A DNA stretch of 64,000 nt from Circinella minor (taxonomy: Eukaryota; Mucoromycota; Mucoromycetes; Mucorales; Lichtheimiaceae), in the NCBI GenBank assembly GCA_016758965.1, contig JAEPRB010000058.1, positions 120,978-184,977 of the forward strand. Direction: 5' to 3'. Below, in pieces: positions 15,041 to 28,296 of this stretch; within the stretch, counting starts at the first letter, position 1, and each line of letters opens with the position of its first letter. Made by a program: the position numbers and the translations under genes. Under the pieces are notes generated by a model. It searched no databases. It was not told where the DNA came from and was given only the letters and a program-made list of their open reading frames with translations.

Positions 15041-16591
15041 ATGGGTACATTTAGCAGTGCTAGCAACATAACAACTACAACTACCTCAACATCGAACTCA
15101 CTTCCTTTTTCGACACATAATATACCTTCTTCTTCTTCATTAACATCTCTATCAAATAAAACCGAAGGTAACAATGATATTAATGATAATAAATTAGCAA
15201 CAACAACGACAACAACGACAAACGAAGAGATAGAAGAAGAAGAAGGATCGACACAATTAAAACGAAAAGAAGTATATGAGGTATCAGCTACCTCATGTTC
15301 TAATTGTGGTACAACAAAAACACCATTATGGCGACGAGCACCTAATGGCGATACTATTTGTAATGCTTGTGGATTATATTATAAGGCTCGAAATCAATTT
15401 CGACCACCTACTTTAAAGCGTAATAGTGCACGCAAAGAAGATCCATCTTCACAAAACGATTGTGGAGCTGGTCCAGAGATTGGAACATGTCCTGGTGGAG
15501 GTCACTGCAATGGCAGTGGAGGATCTGAGTCTTGTGAAGGTTGTCCAGCATACAATCAACATCAAGTCAATCGACAATCATTAATCTGTGTCAATTGCCG
15601 TACTCGAAATACCCCATTATGGCGACGAGACGAAGCTGGTAATACCATTTGTAATGCATGTGGATTGTATTATAAATTACATAACATGCATCGTCCAGTC
15701 AGTATGAAACGAACAGTAATTAAACGAAGGAAACGAGTAGTGGTAGCGGAAACAGGAGAAGAATCAGAAGAGGGCGGTGGTTCTGGGGGTGAAAGTAGTA
15801 ATAGTAAGACAACTACTGGTGAACAACAACAACAACAACAAATAGAACGAAAACGAGGCAAACGTATTAAAGGTCCTAAAGCACCAACACAAAAAAAAGA
15901 AGAAGTGGTTCCTGCTATTGAAGATTATATTTTACCAAAACGATTACCTCCACCTACAACTACACAATCATTATCACCACCACCATCATCTTTGTCATCT
16001 CCTTCATCTCCTCCAGATATTGTCGCACCGAGACCAAGATTACCGTTACCTCAGATGGATCGGATTTATACTAGTAGCAATAATAACAACAACTCTACGC
16101 CTAATAATCATAATGAGCATCATCATCATCATTTTCATCATCGTACTTATTTACCACCTATATCTTCCTCACCCGCATCTCCACCTTCGTCACACAATAA
16201 TGGTCATCCGCCTCCTTCTTCTTCTTCTCCTTCTTCACATCTTTCTCGTCATCATACTCAAGAACAACAACGCCATCATTACCAGCATCAATACCAATAC
16301 CAACAAACACAACATCGAGGAATCGATTCTTTATTACAAGCAGCTGCGGATTGTGAAAGATTACCACCTATATCATTGCCACCACCTCAACAATCCACTA
16401 CTGTAGCACCATTATCATCCTCTTCTCATTCTCATAATAATTGCAGTGGATCTCTTGCCGAATTCGATGCGGCACTGAATCATTTAAATCATCTTCGTTC
16501 TCGTGCAACATCAGAACATGAAATATACGCATTATGTCAACTAGTTCCTTCACTTAAAGATCTTGTTCATCGTGCTGAAACTTCTTTATAA
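15041..16591 (+). CDS. Iron-responsive GATA transcription repressor (SreA/Fep1/Urbs1 type)
   Basis: A single-exon 516-aa protein with two GATA zinc fingers of the CX2CX17CX2C type. Finger 1 spans about residues 86-110 and finger 2 about 183-207. Between them is a cysteine-rich region (about 150-168) with C-X5-C-X8-C-X2-C spacing, flanked by a conserved CPAYN. That four-cysteine block is the diagnostic feature of fungal iron-sensing repressors, which shut down siderophore and high-affinity iron uptake genes when iron is sufficient. A basic stretch follows finger 2 (KRRKRV), as in DNA-binding extensions of this family. The C-terminal half is Ser/Pro/His/Gln low complexity, ending in a helix-prone segment. 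Four ATCTGATAA sites upstream suggest autoregulation. Function is inferred from the domain signature. Confidence 0.92.
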   Translation: MGTFSSASNITTTTTSTSNSLPFSTHNIPSSSSLTSLSNKTEGNNDINDNKLATTTTTTTNEEIEEEEGSTQLKRKEVYEVSATSCSNCGTTKTPLWRRAPNGDTICNACGLYYKARNQFRPPTLKRNSARKEDPSSQNDCGAGPEIGTCPGGGHCNGSGGSESCEGCPAYNQHQVNRQSLICVNCRTRNTPLWRRDEAGNTICNACGLYYKLHNMHRPVSMKRTVIKRRKRVVVAETGEESEEGGGSGGESSNSKTTTGEQQQQQQIERKRGKRIKGPKAPTQKKEEVVPAIEDYILPKRLPPPTTTQSLSPPPSSLSSPSSPPDIVAPRPRLPLPQMDRIYTSSNNNNNSTPNNHNEHHHHHFHHRTYLPPISSSPASPPSSHNNGHPPPSSSSPSSHLSRHHTQEQQRHHYQHQYQYQQTQHRGIDSLLQAAADCERLPPISLPPPQQSTTVAPLSSSSHSHNNCSGSLAEFDAALNHLNHLRSRATSEHEIYALCQLVPSLKDLVHRAETSL

Positions 16592-17188
16592 CCTCATATT
16601 TTCTCACACATTAACTCTGATTCCTCCCCTCCTCCCTTCAATATTTTTCTCCATAGCAAATTTTACACTTTTTTTTTCTCTTGACATACGTACATAATTT
16701 TTACATATTATAACATCACTACTATTTGAAATTTTTTCTTTTTATTTTATTTTTACATATATATATAAAAAAGACAAAGAATTAATATATGTTGTAATGA
16801 ATTTTGCTTATCATTATTATAATATTACTTGTGGCTGTGATATATATATATATATATATATATATACGTATTTGAAGATAAAAAAAAACAGTACGTATTT
16901 GCTAATAGTAACATCCACTTTATTAAAAAAAATAACATAATATATACATATATGACAATACGTAAAAAATCCGTTTTGAATTATTTTAATGAAATGAATC
17001 ATTTTCATAATATTATGCTGTTTAGTATACTTATCAAATAAATTGATAATACTAACATTAGGATTCATACATTCCTTATCCCACCTGCCCATTTACCAAA
17101 CTTGTTCTCTTTTCATCAACTCCTTTTAAATATAGTCATGAACAAAAAAAAAAGGTGGGCCATAACATTTGGATTAAAAAAAGATATA
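16592..17188. other. Spacer between convergent genes
   Basis: 3' flanks of the GATA factor and the CEP120-like gene. It contains a TA tract at about 16842-16866 and nothing else recognisable. Confidence 0.5.
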
Positions 17189-19489
17189 TTATTTAACAGA
17201 ACTCCTAAGCTTTTTCTTTTTAAACCAGTCGAATAATTCATTCGTATGACTAATCTGTCGCTTCATAGTACTATTATTATTATTATTATTATTATTACTG
17301 GAGCCTGATGATGATCCATGTTGTATTTTTGATGTTTTTAATGTTGCCTTTTTAGTTGTTATATTTGCTGATGACGGGGATGCTGATGATACTGATGATG
17401 ATGCTGTTGTATTTGCTGTTGTTGTTGTGGTAGTAGTCCCTCCTGTTGTTGCCGTCGTCACAGTTTCATAATCCTCTTCTCCTTCATCCTTCCACCAACC
17501 ACTCACCAATCCCAATCGTACAGTCACCTTGCTAATTTCTTCACCCAGTTTTGTATCCTCTTTCTTTCTCCAACGTCGTTTAACATCATATACAGGAAAT
17601 GTCCGTTCAATTAAGTTAGGATCCATCATGGTTGATGTAGATGAAGAAGTAGATCGCCTCCTATGATCATAACATACATCTCTGCTTCTATAAAACGCCA
17701 AATTATTCAGTGGAATATGAGCAAGACCTACAGTTTCCTTGGTAAATAATAGATGATCATTTTCTTCGTCATTCAGTTGTAAAGAAACTTCCATAAAACT
17801 TTGATCATTTAACCAATTTTGAATATCTACAAGATGTCCACGTAAATAAAAACAAGTAGGCCATAATGAACTAGGTCTTGTCATAGAAGATGCCGGACAA
17901 GTGATGCGTTGAGACAAAAAATTATATGCAAAGATAGGTTTACGTGCTACGCCACGACGACCCGATGTAGGTTTTGGCATAAGATGCTTGAGATTATCGG
18001 CGTGTACAATATTGAAATAGAAAGTGAATGCAGTAGTCCCTGATCCTATCTGATGGTATCGAGGTACACTGTCAGTGGCGATACTTGGATGATGTTGTGA
18101 TATTAAGGAAGCAGTAGTCGTTGTTCCCATCGATATAGTTGTATTTGATGTTTGTTGTCGTAAACGACGTTGTTGTTGTTTAATGTTTGTTGGATTGTTG
18201 TTAGGAAGTTGAATACGACGAAACTCTGCTGCCAGTTGATCAATATTTAAGTCAACTTTTAAATCAGTATGTGATTTTGCCCTTCGTAAACTTTTCTGAA
18301 ATTCTTTCTTTGTCTCCTGTTCTGCATCTCGTGGCTTAATCCAGCTGACTGACCGTCCTTCATTAAAACCCACTGCTCCTGTTCCTGACGACGAAGAAGA
18401 GGATGATGATGCTCCTGCTATCGTCGTCCTTTTTGTCGTTATATAATCACCAAATCCACCTGTTGCCGCTGCAGCAGCTGCTGCCTTTTTAAGCTTTTGT
18501 TGTCGTTGTTGCATTTGCTTATGACGATGTAAAGCGGAGGTGGGTTGTTTTTGATTATGTTGATTATCTTGTTGTTGTTGTTGTTGTTGCTGCTGTTTTG
18601 TGTTTTTTAGAAAAGAGTGAGTGGATGGTGAGGATAGAACTGTGGTGGCGGCAGTAGTAGTTGTGACACTATCGGAAAATAATAATGGGGTATTGTTGTT
18701 GCTACTAGTCGCTGAAAGATCCATAATAGACTTGAGCTCCATATTGTTGTAAGAAGAAGATGAAAATGAGGATGATGCTGAAGATAAATTATTACCTTTT
18801 TTATCAGGCATAGATACAATAAATAAACCAGCTTTTAGTTGTTCTTTACGATTATTATCTGGTGATAGTAACCTCCAATCAGCTCTATCGACAACAAAGC
18901 GGTTGACCTTGTCCATTTGTCCACCGTGATGAACAACCATTTTAGCATCAGCGACACTTAATGAAATGGTCCCTATTCGTTGTTGGGTTGCATCGCTCCC
19001 AACGCTATTGGCAGTAAGGTTAATTTCGGCATTATGTGTACGTAAACGTTGTAACAATTTAGTGGAAATTAAATAAGCTAATGTTGTATCGAATAATACG
19101 GTTCCATCGCGTAAGATGGAAGTAGGAGGAGTACTGATTATTGTTGTGGGAGGAATGAGATCGTCAACAGCTGCAGGAAGACGTAGCTCAAGTTTACTTT
19201 GGACGCAGATATCATGGTCTGCGCTGTGCGAAAAGTGACGACCTAGTAAACATATATATTATAAGAAGTTTTCAATTTTTAGGCGCGTATGATACATGTA
19301 TATTAATGAAAAAAGAAAAAGTTAAGAAGGAGAGACAATAAAAAGAAAAGAAAAGGGAGGGTGTGGTTCTTTATTTGATATAATATCTTATAAAGGTTTC
19401 CATGGTTTTATATATATATATATAAACTTACCTTGCTGAACGGCAACTAATATAGCATATTCACACGTCCTTGTCAGCAATAGGGACAT
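17189..19489 (-). CDS. CEP120-like protein with C2/DUF3668-type domains
   Basis: Two exons: 19489-19432 and 19242-17189, with a GTAAGT donor and a TTTACTAG acceptor. They sum to 703 aa. The N-terminus has the beta-strand pattern AILVAVQQGRHF, matching the start of the N-terminal C2 domain of CEP120, where a GRHF motif follows the first strand. A second C2-like module lies near residues 420-530: hydrophobic strands, a conserved Trp-Pro region, then GLAHIPLNNL. Between them are polyglutamine, polyalanine and polyserine stretches. CEP120 acts in centriole elongation in animals. This protein lacks the long C-terminal coiled coil of animal CEP120 and ends in a basic tail, so the cellular role here is unknown. 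The start codon and intron were chosen because they restore the N-terminal C2 strand. Confidence 0.7.
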
Positions 19490-19862
19490 ATTATTTTATC
19501 TCTGTATTATGTATGTGTAGAGAGATAGAGAGTGAGAGGGGGGGGAGAGAGAATTAAAAAAAAAAAAAAAAAAAGAGAGAGAGAGGGAGCTTTTTTTTTA
19601 TCGGGATTGAAACACAACAAAAAAAAAAAAGAGTGCATTTTTTTAGTTGGAAAAAAAAATTGTTTGTATACGGATTGTTGGTGAGGGTTTTGAGTTGAGT
19701 TGGATGTAACACAAAAAAAACAGGCTGAAATAATGGCATGCCGAAATAATTACTCATAAATTTGTTATTAATTTTTTTTAAAGGGTTGAATAAAAAAGAC
19801 TATTTACTTATTATTTATCTTCTCTTTTATTATTATTATTTTTTATTATTATTTATTATTTA
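19490..19862. other. Spacer with AG-rich and poly-A tracts
   Basis: 5' flank of the CEP120-like gene and 3' flank of importin alpha. It holds AG and G runs at 19519-19590 and poly-A. No gene seen. Confidence 0.5.
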
Positions 19863-21929
19863 TTATTGTCCAAAGTTAAAACCTCCCTGAGGTGCTTGTA
19901 CTTGAGATTGGAAAGCAAATTGATCATTTTGCATTTCTCCTGCCATACCTTCACCTGCTTCATCTTCTTCATCACTAAAGTATTTATCAATAATATTATA
20001 TGCTTTCTTGTAGATTTCTTGATTATCATGAGTTTGAAGTTCATGAATAAAATCTACTCCTCCACATTCTTCAATAGCAAGTGCATATGGATTCAAGTTG
20101 TCTACAGTATTTGTTCGTTCTACTTCGCCTACTTGAAGAATATTTTCCAATCCGTCTAGTGCAACCATCGTGATCTTGTTATCCATTACTGTTAAAATAT
20201 CACACAAAGGTTTGATACATCCTTCAGCTACGAGATAATGAATTTGTTCTGGTTTGTTGAGTCCACCTGAAGTAGCATTACAAATAGACCAACATGCTTC
20301 CTTCTTTGTCTTGAAATCACCATGCGCCAAAATTTGAATAAGAGGTCGTACTAATCCACCATCAATCACTGCTTGAATCTGTTGTGTGTTACCAGCTGTA
20401 ATATTGGATAAAGTCCAACAAGTTTCTTTGCGAATGGCCTCCTTAGGACTCATGAGTAGGTGGAGAAGTGCATTGATAGCACCACAGTTAATAATAGCTT
20501 GTGTTTGCGCATCATCACCAGTGACAATGTTACCAACAGAACGAAGTGCAGGTGTTTGTACACTAGTTTGTGGATGACCAAGAAGTTCAATAAGGCGAGG
20601 ACAGACACCAGATTCTACTACAGCTTGAATACGTTCATTAGGTCCATCAGATAAGTATGAAATAGCCCAACAAGTATCAATTAAAACTTCTTCATCGCTA
20701 GAAAGTACTAGTTTAGATAAAACTTGAAGTGCAGGTGCAACCTATATAACCCCCCCCCATTCAAAATATTAATACATCTATTTTATTACGTACGTAATCT
20801 TTCTCCCTAATTTTCTTTTTCTTTATTCATTTCATACCAATCGCCAATCAGGTTGAGGGTTCTTTCCACGACAAAAGTTGGAAAGAGTCCATGTAGCATT
20901 ACGAAGCATAGAAATCTTGGTTGTATCATCAAAAATAGTTAATAAAGGTGGAAGTGCACCATTTTGAAGTACAAAATCACGACAACGAGGACTATCACCA
21001 GCAATATTACCCAAAGCCCAAACAGCCTAAGATATAAATATATATAAATTAGTTTCCTGATCCCCATCACATTAAATGATATAATAGCAAATATTATTAT
21101 TCTTCTCTCTTTTATTTTTTCTCTTACCTGTTCCTTAACATCCATCACTGGACTACTCAATAATTCAATAAAGAAGGGTACTGCTCCTGATTCTAATACT
21201 ACTTGTGTTTGTTGTGATGATCCAGAAGCAATATTTGTTAATGCCCATGCTGCTTCAAACTGGGTTAGTGATTAAGATATTTATGGTTAACAAACGTTTA
21301 AGAACATTATATGTTTATATAAGCTTCTTTCATTATTATTTATTTTGACGTAACAAATTCTTTTCTTTTTTCTTTTTTACCTGCAAAGTTGTATTGGGAG
21401 ATCGTAAAAATTCAACAAATCGTGGTACAACACCACATGCAATAACTTCTTCAATGGGTGGATTCTTTTCTTTTGAAAGTAACTTTCTAAAATGTGCAGT
21501 TGCTTGAAGTTGTGTTTCAGATTCATTTGCATACAATCCTTGAACCATATCTGGTAACATGGACATGAGCTATATATGGGTGCGCGTTAGAACAAAAAGT
21601 AGTTTTATCATTTTGGATTCGTTCTTTCTCTTTTAATAAGAAAAAAAAATCAATTCTCTCTTATTCCCTTTTTTTTAATATTAATAATAAATTGGATTCC
21701 AAGATCTTTATTTATATACCTGAGCATCGACAGGATAACCATTATCTTCGTCATCAGAATCAGCAGGGAGACTTTCTACATTAAAGTTTCGTCTTTTGGC
21801 AAGGTTTTCCTCCTTTTTTTGTTTACGGATTTCTACTTGAGCAGTTTCACGACGACGACGTACTTCTTCTGGTTTGAATTGATTGCGTGCCTTATAATTA
21901 TTACGTCTGAGATCAGCAAGTGGGTCCAT
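19863..21929 (-). CDS. SRP1: Importin subunit alpha (karyopherin alpha)
   Basis: Adaptor that binds classical nuclear localisation signals and hands cargo to importin beta. The first exon (21929 to about 21711) encodes an importin-beta-binding domain: an arginine-rich [15 protein letters not shown] helix with a second basic cluster, AKRRN. Then follow about ten armadillo repeats with the typical [14 protein letters not shown] and WAISYLSDG ladder of Trp and Asn residues that contact the signal peptide. The C-terminus has the acidic helix and ends GFNFGQ. Five exons are visible, the last (about 20741-19863) being the longest. Length is about 530 aa, normal for the family. Confidence 0.96.
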
Positions 21930-22588
21930 GATTTTTCTCGCGTTTTTTTTTTTTGATTCACGTAAAAGGAAGAAAAAAAAAGCACAGTTTTTTTTTTCTG
22001 GTTGTCTACAAGAAAAGCTATTCTTGAAAACTTAAAAAATAATTAAATGTCAGCACTTTTGAAAAAAAAAAAAAAAAAAAAAAGCTATACTATATTGTGA
22101 TCCACTTGTACATAAATAACTTAATTATTTATATATATACAAGATAGATCATCATATGGTATGATTTTGATAAAATTAATAATAATAATAATAATAATTA
22201 TAATATCAAACATAATAAATAAAATAATAGTAATAAATCATATAAAATAAAAAAGTAATAAAATGTTTGTATTTTTTTTTTAAAAAAAAGCAATTCTTTA
22301 CACTTGTTTTTAAATTAAAACAAGCAGATGCACGATAATAATAAGATTTTGATTCTTTTTCTTTTCTCATTCTAAGGAAAAATATATGATTTTTTTTTCG
22401 GTAACAAAAAAAAAAAGGTAATGTTGTTGTTCATGGTGTTTTTGATTTGAGGGGATTGAGTTATATAATGTATGTATGTGTATAAGGTTTTTAAGAGGGA
22501 AAAAAAGAGATGGATAATATGGATAGTTGTCAGCGAGGTGGTGATGAGGAGGATAACGAACAAAAAAAAAGGTTAAGAGTTATTTTAT
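21930..22588. other. Spacer with homopolymers and an AAT repeat
   Basis: Promoter side of importin alpha and 3' flank of the PDH E2 gene. It contains an A run at about 22061-22083, an AAT trinucleotide run near 22178-22198, and further A/T runs. No gene supported. Confidence 0.5.
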
Positions 22589-25190
22589 TTACAACATCAT
22601 CTTGAGAGGGTTTTCCATGTATTCCTTGAAAGATTGTAACCAAGTAGCAGCAATGGCACCATCAACGACACGGTGATCGCTAGAAAGAGTGACTTCCATG
22701 GTATTACGAACAGCAAAACCATTTTCCTTGGTTTCATCAGGAACAAGTTTTTGTTGTGTACCACCAATAGCCAAGATACAAGATTGAGGTGGGTTAATAA
22801 TGGCAGTAAAGTGCTTGACACCGAACATACCAAGGTTAGAAATGCTGAAGGAGCCACCTTGGTATTCATGAGGAGCCAATTTGCCATTACGAGCACGAGT
22901 GGCCATATCCTTTACACTGCTGGAAATATCAGACAAACCACGCTTTTCAGCACCAGTAACAATAGGAGTGATCAAACCGTTAGGAGTAGCAACGGCAACG
23001 GAAATATCAGCAGTGTTGTATCTAAGCAATAATAATAATAATAATAGTTATAATGAGCAACCCATATAATTAATCTTCTTTTTCCTTCTTTATCTATTGT
23101 TTTAAAATATATTTCCTTTCATCTTGCCAACGTTTTGCTAATAAATAAATAAAATAAAATAACTTACTGTCTGATAAAGTCACCTTGCCAAGCAGAGTTA
23201 ACTTCAGGAACCTGCTTCAAACTGAGGGCAGACGCCTTGATAATGAAATCATTAACGGACAACTTGTACTTGCCATCAGCAGCCTTGTTAAGAACTTCAC
23301 GCAATTTGCTGACCTTATCCATGTTAATATCAACAGTGACATAGTAGTGAGGTACTTGTTGCTTGGATTCAGTCAAACGAGAAGCAATAACACGTCTCAT
23401 GTTGCTAGTAGGAATGTCAGTAAAGGCATCACCAGTAGCGGATTGAGGAGCATAGGCAGCAGGTGGAGCAGCAGCAGCAACACCAGTAGAGGCAGGAGCA
23501 GAAGCAGAAGCAGCAGGAGCAGTAGTACCTGTAAATATATATCACATTATTGTTAGTATTCTTCACTTTCCTTTTTTATTTCAAATATATATCGTCTTAT
23601 TACCCTTGAAGTTGTCAACGTCTTCCTTTACGATTCTACCGCCAGGACCAGTACCCTGAATTTGAGAGATGTCAATATTACGTTCGTTAGCAGTTTTCTA
23701 TTATTAATTGAAGAAAAAAAAAGATATTATCATTAGCATTATTATTATCATCAATATACTTTTGAAAAAAGGGAAATAGTAATTGGAAGTATAGGATTAT
23801 TGATTATTGCAAAATGTGTGGACAAGTATAGTTCCTGACCATCATATATAAGTCTGAGTATGATTGTGCATGATTATACTTACTTGAGCTAAGGGACTTG
23901 CCTTGACACGGTCTGACCCGATCGAAAATATGGTTTTTAGAAAAATTTTAATTGAGTATACCCAATTCCAATTTTTTTTTTTTTGTGTTCTTAATACAGA
24001 TACCCATCTTCCCATTTCCCCTCCCCTACACTTTCCTACTTTATTCCTTTGCTTTCTCTCTAACACACTTCTCTATTTCCCTTCTATTCAAATCCCAAAT
24101 ATACGAAACACCAATCAAATAAAAATGAGGATTGTAACTCACCACCATCAGAGGGAGCGGAAGAAGAAGCGGGCTTGCTAGAAGATTCTTGAGCAGCAGG
24201 CTTTTCTTCAGCAGCAGGCTTTTCTTCAGCAGCAGCTGGAGCAGCAGCAGCAGGAGCACCACCAGCATCTTCTAAGGTAAAGTTTTCAAAAGCAGCAACA
24301 TCGTTTTCGTCTTCAACAAGGACAGCGATGGGCTAAAAAAAAAAAAGCAGAACAATAAGAATAGTTTAAAATGTCAGTCTTTTTTTTTCTCAAATTCATA
24401 GCACGCGTTTAAAATGAAAAGATGATTTTTACCTTGCCAACAGCATAATCCTTTGCGCCAGTATCAACTAAGATCTTGGCAAGGAAACCTTCTTCTTGAC
24501 ACTCAAAGTCCATTTGAGCCTTATCGGTCTCGATCTCGACCAAAACATCACCAGGAACAATTTCGTCACCGACCTTCTTTTGCCATGTACCAATACCACC
24601 TTGGGTCATACTAATTTTTTTTTTCAAAAAATAAAAAAAAAATGAATATACATATTTTTCCAAATGAAACCTTTCTTTCTTTCTTCCTTCTTTTTTTTTT
24701 CTCTTCTTAATATCTATTTCAATTACTTACGTTGGTGACAAAGCAGGCATTGCAATCACATTGTGTTCGGGGAACGCTATTTAAGTGGCAAAATAAGATT
24801 TCATTTAGTACATATACGCGAGAAAGAATTTTTTTAACCAAAAAAGAAAACTTACACTTGGAGCTATAGAATTTGACATTGCTAGGAGCAGCAGGGTTCA
24901 AAAGGGAGCGTAAAGCAACAAACTTGACATTGCTATTTTTTGAACAAAAAAAAATACACAACAAAAAAAAAAAAATGAGTCCCAGGAAGAAGAAAAAAAT
25001 AACGATTACCGCCAAAAGCAGCATAAAAAGTAAAATGAAATAATTATTATTTTTACCTTGAGGATGAGAAAGTGCGTACACCATTAGAAGCTTGATGAGC
25101 TAAAAGAGGAGCAACTCTAGTAGAAGTCGAACGAGTGGTTGTGCGAATGCTTGCAGAAGCTCTGAAAAGTTGACGACGAGCGAAGGACAT
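22589..25190 (-). CDS. Dihydrolipoamide acetyltransferase, PDH complex E2
   Basis: Core subunit of mitochondrial pyruvate dehydrogenase; transfers the acetyl group from lipoamide to CoA. The start at 25190 gives an Arg/Ser/Thr-rich presequence ([14 protein letters not shown]). A later exon carries the lipoyl domain with the lipoylated lysine in [10 protein letters not shown]. Then come an Ala/Pro/Glu linker, the peripheral subunit-binding domain ([20 protein letters not shown]), a second Ala/Ser/Pro linker, and the catalytic domain. The catalytic domain ends with DHRVVDGA, which holds the active-site His and Asp, and then PLKMML. About nine exons; length near 490 aa. An upstream FG-like AT-rich intron set makes the 5' exon joins the least certain part. 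Confidence 0.95.
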
Positions 25191-28100
25191 TTTTGTGAAA
25201 AAAAAGTAAAAAGACAAGAAAAGCTGGAAAAACAACGGGAAACCACTGGTGTTTTTTTTTAAGGAGCCACTTCCCCAATCTTTTCCGTTTGCAATTGATC
25301 CCGACATCACCCTCTCTCTCTCTCTCTCTCTCTCACCCAAAAAAAAAATAATAAAAGCAAAGTTACCGGTCACAGAAAATATACGCCTACAAAAAACCAA
25401 CCAGCCCATACGAATTTTATTTCAGACACAGCTTTAATGCTTTTTCAAGTTATCGGAGCAACCGGTTTTGCTCTGGTAATCTTTTACCGTGTTCTTCCGT
25501 ATAACGAGGTTATTTTTTTTTCACACACATCTACTTTGACAAACGTGGTTGTATAAAAGATTCGGTCTGTTTCGCACACTGTTAATTGTTGCTTCCTTTT
25601 TATTTATTTATCTATTAACCAAAGTCGACTATAAGCTGTAGATGAAGTTTTCATACAATTTGCGGCTTTTTTCTTTATCATTCGTAACGCATTAGGAAAA
25701 AGACAAGAGAAAGAGTTTGTTTTTCTTTACTTTATAATAATAATAATCATAATAATAGTAGTAGTTTTAGCTGAACTTTGTCATAGTATTAAAGTTTATT
25801 TTTTTATATAATTGGCACCGACAAGCGAACCTCTTCAGATGCCATTTACCATAAATGCCTTTCAAAAAATTGAAGGGACATGAATTGAGGAACCGGCTGT
25901 TGCACAAAGTTTAGTGAACCCCAAGTTCACCATCTTTACCATAAGATGAACTGTTGTAAGGTTGTTTACTATATATCTAATTCACATGGATACGATTACG
26001 AAATAAAACCTGTTCAGAATGAATATTATTACATTAAGATTATATTTTTTCTTGTTGCCTTAATACATTATATCAATAGATATAGCTGTTCTCACTTTAT
26101 TGACAATAAATACAGTATCATTTTTTCTACTTCCATAAGTGTATATAGTCACACCATTAAAAATACTAAAGACTTCACTCTTCTTCCAGATTATTCTTCG
26201 TTTAGCACCATTTAATTGTATATATCAACAACGATGCATGCAGAATATTATTATTTTTTGCTTACAATCAATGTATAGTAAAATTGACTTTTTTCAAAAA
26301 AAAAAATGGTATAGATAAAACTCTTTTCTCTTTTGCACACATCCAATTACTTTTCTCCAAGAATACAATTACCTAACCAACGTATCAACTGTACGTGATT
26401 AATGTTTTGTACACTCTTCTCATCAATTTTATACTGCTTTGAGAATTTGTTGTTTGTGTCATTTTTGTAAAATATGTCTCTCTTGGTGTTTTAAGAAACA
26501 TTATATATCACTGGATACTATTGACTCACCAGAAATATACACACATTGCCCTTTTATTAATGATATTAGAAACTTATATTCTATGTACAAAAGTATAATA
26601 CTAACCTTATTTTTTTTAAAGTAAATCGTTCCAACTGACGGAAATTTAAAGTGTCTTTACATTAAACATTCACAGTCTTTTTCGATAGCTGCGACGGCTC
26701 TTAATATCTATAACAATTCGGAAAATCCATTATTGAACAAAAAAATTACTTAAAATATTTACAACACAAGTTGTTCACGAACTTTCAAATTTATTTGCTA
26801 TGTTCATTATTGTCCATGTAGAACACCAACCGACGAGAAACTACTTAAACTTTTTTTTAATTACCAATGCTCAAGTTCAGTTACAACTGTTGTCAATCTG
26901 TATATATTCATAGAATTTTTTTTATATACAATTAAAGTTCTAGTATAATCTATGTTGGTAAAATAATTCTTATTTATCTTTGTTAAGCTTCTTTATGAGG
27001 CGTAAACCAATTTGTTGGTAGGTCGTCTCTATGGTTACTAAAATTTATTACCATGACTCAACAACAAGTCTCATATAACTTACCAGATTGTTGGGAATGA
27101 AACAGGCTCTCCACTAGTAGCTGCCATATATAACAAAGCAAAATTAAAGAAATTTTCATAACTTAAACGGGAATTACTACGTACACCCCACAAATAAAAT
27201 CCAAATAACTGGCCGTAATAGCTTTATCAATATCAATAGGACTTATTCAACAGCTCATATGTAACATTAAAAGTAAATAATTCTTTTTTGTCATTTCTTT
27301 ATATGGACTACAACTCCCACTTGTGTACATAGCGATATAGTGAGAAAACATAAGAAATTTGATTGTTATGTATGAAAAATTATCTGTTGATAACACTTTC
27401 ATTAACGTTTTCGAGATATATAAATGTAATAACTGTATATATGATATATAAATGGCAGTATCTGACGTAGTTATAGCAGATTGTTGTTTGGCTTCGAAAA
27501 ATTATAAAAGTGGGGTCGAAATTACCTAATATAGTACGTTTCTGTGATGTCCGTAGCAATTCCCGAATTAAATAGCGTATCTTTGTTACATTCAACATTA
27601 AGCAGAATGTTTACCGTTTGAAATCCTAAAGATTTATATTTTTGAACTTAATACCTCAACTATATCATCCCGTTAGTGGGTAGATTGCAGTATTCCATTA
27701 TTCTTGTGGAGTAACCTAATATAATTAAGGTGTCAAACATTTGAATTGTCAAAAGGATGGGTTGGATGGTCCCGAAAAGAAGACTCAGAGTAGTATTTAT
27801 ATACATAACCATAACAGTATGTATATGTGAATAGTAGTAATTAGTATATAGTCGACCCGGCATTATAAATTATATTCCTTCTCTGAAAGGATTGTAGTAT
27901 TAGCTACGATAGATTGATATATCACGGATGATATAATACTTGATATTATATTGATTTATTATTTCTGTGGTGTCGTGTAAATATATTTTACTTGTCATTT
28001 TGTTCTAAATAATGGACAGCTCTGTTATACATAAATTATTAACTGATATTGTCTTCGAGTATCAATATATATAATACTTGCTGTACCTATTCTTATCGTT

Positions 28101-28296
28101 CGCATTAATTTTCAAGTAAACTATCTATTTAAGATGAGTGGAGAAAAGTTTAGGATTAAAATTAAAGTAAAAAAAAAATTGCTTCACCGATATGATGACG
28201 TCGCGATGTCTTTTTTCGAACACCCTTTCAATTTTTGAACCTTAGCCCCTACCCGACAAATATTTTTTCTTAACCTTAGTTAATACATTCAACGAA
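25191..28296. other. 3.1 kb gene-poor spacer
   Basis: Between the divergent PDH E2 and ATP synthase subunit k genes. It has a CT tract at about 25314-25334 next to the E2 promoter, then unstructured AT-rich sequence. The open frames (for example 25946-26215 and 26439-26624) have random-looking Ile/Tyr/Ser/Phe composition and no domain. A CRE-like site near its right edge is listed separately. Confidence 0.55.
28196..28203. promoter_or_regulatory. CRE-like site TGACGTCG
   Basis: Seven of eight bases match the bZIP/ATF consensus TGACGTCA, about 95 bp upstream of the subunit k start codon. The match and position are seen; regulation by an ATF/CREB factor is inference. Confidence 0.3.

Noticed and set aside
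15918..16406. 162-aa frame inside the GATA factor gene
   Set aside because: Shadow frame of the His/Ser/Pro-rich coding region.
25946..26624. Two plus-strand frames in the 25-28 kb spacer
   Set aside because: AT-driven composition, no domain, no splice-supported extension.
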